From contig CP099419.1 of the NCBI GenBank assembly GCA_024114885.1, forward strand, positions 4,030,001-4,094,000: DNA of 64,000 nucleotides, given 5' to 3'. This document shows, in pieces, positions 58,160 through 64,000 of this stretch. Position 1 is the stretch's first letter. Each line of letters starts with the position of its first letter. Origin of the DNA: Septoria linicola (taxonomy: Eukaryota; Ascomycota; Dothideomycetes; Mycosphaerellales; Mycosphaerellaceae). The translations under genes and the position numbers were made by a program. The notes below the pieces were generated by a model. It searched no databases and was not told where the DNA came from. It saw nothing but the letters and a program-made list of their open reading frames with translations.

Positions 58160-59078
58160 TTAGGCTCGAAATCGTAAGGGTTACCTCGGCGACCTAGACC
58201 TAAGTATTAATAACTTCCCTATAGTATCTACGTAAATAATCGTAGTATATAGCCTACTACTTAATTTCTTCGAGAATCCCGTAGTCCGCTATATATATAT
58301 ATGCCTTAACCCTAGTCTCGAAATACCTTTCCGCTCTAGTAAGACGATTAAGGCTCTTCTTCGAGAGGTCTAAGAGAGGTCCGAGGAAGATCTAAAGGCT
58401 ATACTAGCTAGAACCTCTAAGGTTACTATCGTAGTCGACAGCTAGTAGTCTAGCGGTATAAAAGCTTCATTCCTTACTATCCGTGCCTACTAGATCGACG
58501 CTAAATAGGTATAGTACGAGGCGATATTAGACTTTCCCTACGTTACTAGTAGACATACTAGAGAGCGACTTTCGAAATTGCTCTTTAATATATTATAAAG
58601 GTTTAGCCTCGGAGACCGACTAATCGCTCTTATATACGATAATACTAGAAACAATAGTATACTCTATAGGTCTATATACGTCTTACTAGTATCTATTCGA
58701 TTAGTACTAACGTAAGCTAGTATTAAGGCTATCGGCCTTTACTTAATAGAGTATAGCGTGAAAATCGTAAAGCCTTCTATTTCGATCGAAGAGCTCGTAG
58801 AGCCGGTAGTACTAGATATTTAACTAGACAAGGCAAATCTCTTCTCTAATATTAAGGCTATTAAGCCTACTACGCTAGCCACGATTCTAGAACGGTTTCC
58901 GTGTTTTGCTTACGTAATATAGCTTACTATAAAGGCCTTTTTTATATAACTACAAATAATGCCGATTAACGATCTATAAGAGTTTTAGGACGATAAGAAA
59001 GATTAACGAGCTCTAGAAAGGTTTTAAAAGACTAATATAGTAGCTTCTCTTAAAAGACTACTTAAACTTTTGTTTAAG

Positions 59079-59144
59079 GTATATCGTAGTTATAGTCGAC
59101 GATCGTAGTCGGTAAGTGTAGTTAGCGCTTATTAATCGTCCTAG
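59079..59144 (+). other. predicted transposase intron 2 with 13 bp repeats (hAT-2)
   Basis: A 66 bp intron with donor GTATAT and acceptor CCTAG. Splicing joins LLFK to VRRFIV. It has antisense motif copies. Confidence 0.75.
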
Positions 59145-60452
59145 GTCCGTAGGTTTATAGTATAGGTAAACTCTAGTTCTTAGCGTTTCGAGAGCTTTAT
59201 AGATCTCTAAAGGGAGCGTCTAAAGAATCTATATCCCTATCCGAAGGCTTACGTACGCTAGTAAAAGCATCCTATAACGAGACTACTACGAGTAATATAA
59301 GACGTAAGGACCCGTTAGAGCTCGACTACGATAATACTATCTCGCTTTAGTCGACTACGCGACTTTATCGATAAATTTATTAAGCGTTAGTCGCTACCGA
59401 CACTTATACTATCTAATACCGACTAGTAACGGTTAGAATACCTTACGTCTCTAACTATACTCTTCGCTTAGGCTACTACCTACGTCGGTACGATAAAGGG
59501 CCCTAGCCTCTATCTAGTCCTTAGCTACTATAACTCTCTTTTCGATATTCTAGACAAAGTAGACGAGAAACTCAAGTATAAGAAAGAGGCTTAGAAGGTC
59601 TTACTCTATAAGGCACTAGACAAAGCGTATACTAAGCTCTTTTAATATTACTAACGGACCTAGTAACGGTTCGGAGACTACTATAGTATAGTAGTACTAC
59701 TATACTCTACGATTAAGAGTATGTTCTAGAAGCGAGGCGCTTTCGATAACGATAGTTCGGAAGATCTCTACTAGAGCAAATTACGCGTAGAGTAGTTAAA
59801 GTATTATAAAGCTTTATCTAGTACTATATAAGCTTCGAAACGGTAGCCTCGAGGTATATAAAGCTTCTTAACCTTCTTCGCTATAGGGATCGATAGCGAC
59901 GATAATAAAGCTTAACTAGTACTAGACGTAGCCCCCTTAGTCGAGCCTAATAACGAACTAGAGCGCTATTAGAAAGTAGACTTCTTATATATAGAAGGAA
60001 TAGATCCTATAGACATATAGCTAGCTCTTACTAATATATTCCCTACTATATCGAAAATGGCCCGAGATATTCTATATATTCTAGTAGTAGGTACTAGATA
60101 CGAACGAGATTTTAGTATTATACGTTATTAGAACTACTATAATCGGACATATAATCTAGATACCTTTACGTGTATTATACTGTCACGATGTCGACATCGC
60201 GATTATAAGTATGATATAAGAGTAGTACTTACTATAGAAGTATCTACTCTTTGTCCTAATTTAGAACTTACTCGTAATTAGATAGAGGTAGTCGAGGAGT
60301 AGAATAAGGAGGTTGAAAACGAAATCAAGGCTCTTTTAAAGTTTGATAGTATTAGCGATAATAAAGGGGTTACAAAGGTAGATAAATCATAGCGTCGAAG
60401 TACGCGAAAGCGTAATACGCTCTATAGGGAAGCTTTAAGAGCTAGAACGTAG

Positions 60453-60773
60453 CTACCGACTACGTCTACCGACCACATATATTATAAACTCAAGTCGACG
60501 TTAGATTAGCCTATCCGTTCCGCTTATTACTATTATCCCTCTCTCTGTCTTTACTACTCTATTATATACTTCCTTTTATAGTCGATACTAACTAGAATAA
60601 TTCTTCTTCGTAGTTATACTTAAAACCTATATTATACTCATTTTTTGTTCGCCTAACCTATCTAAGTATAGAGTAGGTATTTGTACTATACCTATTACTA
60701 TCTTCTATAGGTAGGCTAAGACCTAGCCTAACCTATATACTAACCCGTTTCGGCCTACCTATTCCGACGTCTA
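60453..60773 (+). other. hAT-2 right end with terminal inverted repeat
   Basis: Starts with a 13 bp repeat pair (60453-60478), has no coding frame, and ends in the 16 bp inverted repeat. Confidence 0.88.
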
Positions 60774-61955
60774 ACCTAGACCGATTATAGCTTTCTCTTT
60801 TATTCTTCTTCTACTAGAGGCCTATTTCAGATCCTAGACTCTTTACTCGAAGCTATACGATATAAGTTTATAGTGTATCGATAGTATAATATAGCTATTA
60901 GTTAGTATAGTTAGTCTCGCGGTATATAGTACTCGCTATCCTAATAGCTTCTTCGCTAATATCCTTTACTATAGCTATACTAGCTAGTTACTACTCCGTG
61001 TACGACTATTAAGTACGTAGCCTACCTATCTACTACCTTTTATATCTTCGACGATAAGGCTAGTTCTAACTACCCTAACGGCTTCTAGTATATCGCCTTG
61101 AACGAGAATATACTACTTAAGGAGAAGAGGCTTAATTAGGTTTAATTTATAATCTCTCTAGACGATACTAGCGATAGAGGACGACTTTTACTAACCTCGG
61201 ACACGATCGGTAATAGGCTCTTTAACCCTAAGGAGGCAAAGTAGCTAGTAAGGCATATTATCGCTAATAAGTAAAGCTATAGTATAGGCTTCGTCGAGAC
61301 TATACCTCTAGTAATTACTAACGAAATAAAAGCTAATCTCAAGCTTAGTTAGAAGAATCCTTATACTAATACAGGCTCGCTAGTCATTTCGTACTTCTAT
61401 ATCTCTTAGCGGTATACTCGTATAGGCGAAGAGTATCGTATAATTCTAATAGTGTTTCTAGCCTACTCTAATAGTCGAACGTTAGATAAGCTACCTAATA
61501 GTAACTACGTTAACGTTCCTACGATCTATAGCGTATATCTCTACTACGAGTAGATACTCTTTATAGCTTCCGGCACTATATACCCTACGCGAGTAATAAA
61601 ACCCTTCGCTACTAAGGTACTTCTAACCGGCCTAGGCCCGATTTCCGATACCTTAGTAGGCCGAGTTCTATAGGCGGATTAGGTAGTAAGTATAGAGATA
61701 AAGAAGCTCTTTAGTATAAGTAAGAAGGAGTTTAAGGTCTATATAGCTAAGTAGTAGACTATAGCTAAAGCTTAATTCGATACTACCTACGCTACAGCTA
61801 TAGATATTAAGGAGTAGGTATTTAGCGAAGCTAGCTTTATAAGCGTAGATAGTAACTTAGAAGTATTAGTATCGAAGAAGAGAGAGGCTGTTCCTAAGGA
61901 AATCTCTAAGGATATAGTAGAAGAGTAGCGTCTAGCGAATAATAATTAGCTCTAA
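60774..61955 (+). pseudogene. Gyp-2 ORF3, 3' part
   Basis: This resumes ORF3 after hAT-2, up to TAA 61953-61955. It contains LDSLLEAIRYKFIVYR, FNPKEAKQLARRIIANK and VFLAYPNSRTLDKLPNSNYV, then KVLLTGLGPISDALVGRVL. The VFLAYPNSR-to-GRVL segment is also the longest stop-free part of ORF3 in Gyp-1 (27449-27216). Its end is charged (VSKKREAVPKEISKDIVEE). The function is unknown. Confidence 0.75.
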
Positions 61956-61970
61956 GAAGGTGTTTTTAGT

Positions 61971-61993
61971 AGTTATTATTAGAAAAGGTAACT
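61971..61993. repeat. P4 near-palindrome after ORF3 (Gyp-2)
   Basis: Starts agttattatt and ends aaaggtaact, 15 bp after the ORF3 stop. It is more decayed than the others. Confidence 0.75.
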
Positions 61994-62102
61994 ATTTAAT
62001 AGGCCTCTAATTAAAAGTTTAATAGACTTTAATAGAACAACTAGCTAGTTTTAAGTAATTCTAAGTAAGATCTACGAGTAGTTAGGTATCTAGTTAGATA
62101 CT

Positions 62103-62115
62103 AAGGAAGAGAGGA
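62103..62115 (+). other. Gyp-2 polypurine tract
   Basis: aaggaagagagga, directly upstream of the 3' LTR. Confidence 0.85.
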
Positions 62116-62116
62116 T

Positions 62117-62396
62117 TAGTAAGGTAAAGGCCTACCTACATACCGTACTTAGCGCTTTTAGTATAAAAGCAAGGTAGTAGCTCGTTTCTAAGATAGTAAT
62201 ATTTACTCTACTTGATTAATTTAATGTCCTACGGTCCTAGTATAAGGCTCTTAGTCCTAGAGCTACTATTTTAAGCTCGTTACTACTATTCAATTAACGT
62301 ATTATAAGACTATTACTCTCCGAACAGGTCTTGTTCTATAGCGACCGCTCTTATACCTACCTAGAAGGTTAGTATTAGGGTAGTTATTATCTATTA
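62117..62396 (+). repeat. Gyp-2 3' LTR
   Basis: A 280 bp LTR ending tctatta, followed by atat (duplicated target, one RIP change from atac). Confidence 0.95.
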
Positions 62397-63386
62397 ATAT
62401 ATAAAGTCCTATATAAAGGTAGCTTCTCGATTCCTTAGTATATAGTATAATAAATCTAGCTCCTTTAGTAGTAGTTCTATACTAGGTTTAAACTTCGTAA
62501 GCTATTTAGGCGTTAGGCGTAATCTAGGCTCGATCGTCGAGAACCTCTTAGTTAGGTACTTACTATTATAAGGTCTAGTACTAGGTAGTATAGCTACTTC
62601 TTTCTTAATATAAGTCCGTCGCTAGTCCTTTAACCCGCTAGGGTTTAAGCTATTAGTTATAGTAATGTCTGTATTTACTAGTTTAATCTTATTAGTAACT
62701 CGCTTATAAAGAGTATAGGCGCTAATATAATTATCTAGCTTCTACTACTTTATAGCTTCTTTATTACAAGCTTTCTCTATAGCTATATTAATAGCGGCTA
62801 AGATAACGTACGTCTCCTTACTAAGCTCGTCGTCTACTTTATTAGAGATAACCTCGTCGTAGAGTCTAGGTTCTTAGATAGCTAGCTCCGCCTCTCTAAG
62901 CTTCCTATAGGTAATTATTAAGTATTCGCCTCTATAATTCGAACTCTAGCTCGATTAAGGTACTAGTATAGCCTCTTTAAAACTATACCTAATACTCTAG
63001 TATAAGTCTCGCTCGTTAGTATAAGCTAGCTTAGCTTCGCTAGTAGCTAGTAAAAGCTTCTTAAGTCGGCTATTTTAGCTGAATTTAGTAATATTATCTT
63101 CGATAGCCGCTACTATAAGATAGTTATACTATATTTAAGTCTAGCTATAATTAACCTGTCTTAATAGTTCGAGCTACTATCGTAGAGAGGTGCTTTATCT
63201 TATTAAGTCCGCTATAAAATAGTCCCCGAAGTAGATTACTTTTATATACGATAACTACTACGTAAGGTAGTTAAAGACTTGATTTTCTAGAAGTTTAGAG
63301 CTATCGGTAACCGTAAACGAACACTAGTACTAATCGCTTATCTATCTATACTACTAGTATAGTTTAAAGTATAGTATAGGAGGTAT
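62397..63386 (-). pseudogene. Gyp-3 ORF2 5' part
   Basis: This is the pre-RT extension and the start of RT, read on the minus strand from the decayed ATG at 63386. It is the same protein as in Gyp-2 45042-46030. It was cut by Gyp-2 at 62397, and 134 bp more are at 18205. It is RIP-inactivated. Confidence 0.9.
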
Positions 63387-63392
63387 AACGTA

Positions 63393-63414
63393 ATTATCGT
63401 TTAAAAAGGTAACT
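63393..63414. repeat. P2 near-palindrome (Gyp-3)
   Basis: Arms attatcgttt and aaggtaact, containing the ORF1 TAA (63403-63401). Confidence 0.8.
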
Positions 63415-64000
63415 ATAGAACGTTCTACTAGCTAACCCTCCTAAGTAGAGTTTTTACCTCTAACTACTAAACCTTATATAGAAAGGGTAGTAGAAGCTTG
63501 AAAAGCTTATAATCCCTCTCTCTACTCCTCGCTATTATAAGATCTAGAGTCCTCGATAGTATACCCTATATTCTTTAGCTAATAATTACTAAAAGTTAGA
63601 GTTCGGACACTAACTTCTACTAAACCTAGACGCGATATACGTGTTAGAGCCTCTACTAAACTCGTGCTATCGACTAGAGCTAGTTCTTTAGTACTCTAGC
63701 TTTTCCTAGAACTTATTCTATAGTACATATATTACTATAGCTATTAAAACCAGTGAATATAATAATATAGCCGTCTAGAGTACTAATTAAGCCCTCCTAA
63801 GAGCTATTATCGTAGTTCTTAGAAACTAGGCGTATACGCCGCGCCTATAGTCGGCTAAGTAAGATCGAGCTATTTACTAGTAAGACTAGAAATAGTATCG
63901 TAACTCTTACGCTAAAGGTATCGATTAATACCTCTAGATAGTACCTAATAAAAGTAACCTTACCTCTAACTCCTCTTATAGTAATATTACTAAGAGGGGT
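63401..64000 (-). pseudogene. Gyp-3 ORF1 3' part (protease)
   Basis: This is the end of the Gag-protease frame, minus strand, entering the window from the right. It holds the segment after the protease motif (collinear with Gyp-1 38590-39190). It is RIP-inactivated. Confidence 0.87.

Larger units (their letters stand above)
57700..60452 (+). pseudogene. hAT-2 transposase, RIP-inactivated
   Basis: The encoded enzyme would cut and join hAT ends. The N-terminal region (KFFD-EINIED, TSSLSSYLRTKEC) resembles a BED-type finger. After the first intron comes NFFENPVV, LNPSLEIPFRSSKTIKALL, then the catalytic core starting SKVTIVVD and YVTSRHTRERL. The core continues with IALIYDNTRNN and LKNLYPYPKAYV. 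The C-terminal dimerisation region is at about 60050-60200 (ILVVGTRYERDFS...NLDTFTCIILSRCRHRDY), typical of fungal hAT proteins. Introns are at 58094-58159 and 59079-59144. The frame ends at TAG 60450-60452. RIP stops make it non-functional here. The start is approximate. Confidence 0.9.
52518..60773 (+). mobile_element. hAT-2, complete 8.3 kb hAT transposon with H3-like passengers
   Basis: Its 16 bp terminal inverted repeats tagacgtcggaatagg (52518-52533) and cctattccgacgtcta (60758-60773) begin TAG, from CAG after RIP, as hAT ends do. Eight-base duplications flank it. From left to right it holds H3-like gene B and H3-like gene A (both minus strand), an AT-rich spacer, ORF-U and the transposase (both plus strand). 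Its size and four genes are unusual for a hAT. The right part is duplicated in hAT-1. Confidence 0.95.
18339..62396 (+). mobile_element. Gyp-2, Ty3/Gypsy retrotransposon hosting Cop-2 and hAT-2
   Basis: A complete plus-strand Gypsy element inserted in Gyp-3, a member of its own family. It has 280 bp LTRs at both ends. The 4 bp target duplication is atac (18335-18338) and atat (62397-62400, one RIP change). Subtracting Cop-2 and hAT-2 leaves about 13.25 kb, agreeing with Gyp-1. The order is LTR, leader, ORF1, ORF2, ORF3, polypurine tract, LTR. Confidence 0.95.
62397..64000 (-). mobile_element. Gyp-3, Ty3/Gypsy retrotransposon, right arm (runs off window)
   Basis: The minus-strand Gypsy copy that received both hAT-1 and Gyp-2. 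This arm matches 1281-2880 of Gyp-0 and continues beyond the window. Its other visible piece is 18205-18338. Confidence 0.93.

Noticed and set aside
52743..60478. CRISPR array from the 13 bp repeats
   Set aside because: Only two or three units per cluster, spaced 13 bp with no spacers, in a eukaryotic transposon with introns.
52518..60773. A Starship or other giant cargo element
   Set aside because: The 8 bp duplication, CAG-type ends and hAT dimerisation motif identify a hAT, and there is no tyrosine recombinase.

Overview
Every part of this 64 kb window that I can assign is transposable-element sequence, and I see no host gene, rRNA, tRNA or CRISPR array. CpA and TpG are almost absent, TpA is in large excess and CpG survives. 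In 7981-8040, for example, I count about fifteen TpA, no CpA, no TpG and four CpG. This is the mark of repeat-induced point mutation (RIP), so the source is most likely a filamentous ascomycete (Pezizomycotina). RIP has turned CAA/CAG into stop codons throughout, so no long open frame survives. Genes must be read by treating TAA/TAG as possible Gln codons. Introns are about 50-77 bp with GTAAGT/GTATRT donors and CTAAY branch sites, which also fits an ascomycete.

Layout: the elements are nested. A minus-strand Ty3/Gypsy copy (Gyp-3; arms 18205-18338 and 62397-64000) was hit by a large hAT DNA transposon (hAT-1, visible part 6428-18204) and by a plus-strand copy of its own family (Gyp-2, 18339-62396). 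hAT-1 in turn carries another Gypsy copy (Gyp-0, 1-6427, running off the left edge) and a complete Ty1/Copia element (Cop-1, 10066-16362). Gyp-2 carries a Copia element (Cop-2, 21987-44525) and a second, complete hAT (hAT-2, 52518-60773). Cop-2 carries Gypsy copy Gyp-1 (26493-42730), which carries a short, lightly mutated Copia deletion derivative (Cop-3, 29125-32124). Matching target-site duplications support most joins: 5 bp for Copia, 4 bp for Gypsy and 8 bp for hAT.

The Gypsy family is about 13.2 kb without insertions and has 280 bp LTRs. It has Gag-protease ORF1 (about 974 codons), reverse transcriptase-RNase H-integrase ORF2 (1355 codons) and an unrecognised ORF3 of about 1045 codons between pol and the 3' LTR. 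A near-palindrome of about 23 bp lies at each of the four ORF borders. The Copia family is 6.3 kb with 277 bp LTRs and a half-tRNA-type primer site.

The most striking object is hAT-2 (8256 bp, 8 bp duplication ACCTAGAC, hAT transposase). On its minus strand it carries two tandem genes whose products read clearly as histone H3 folds, one with a long acidic/basic tail. Six of the seven introns I can place in its genes contain two or three copies of a 13 bp motif (RCCGACTAYRTNT) in either orientation. A hAT transposon carrying paired H3-like genes and a shared intron-resident repeat is my main candidate for an undescribed system.
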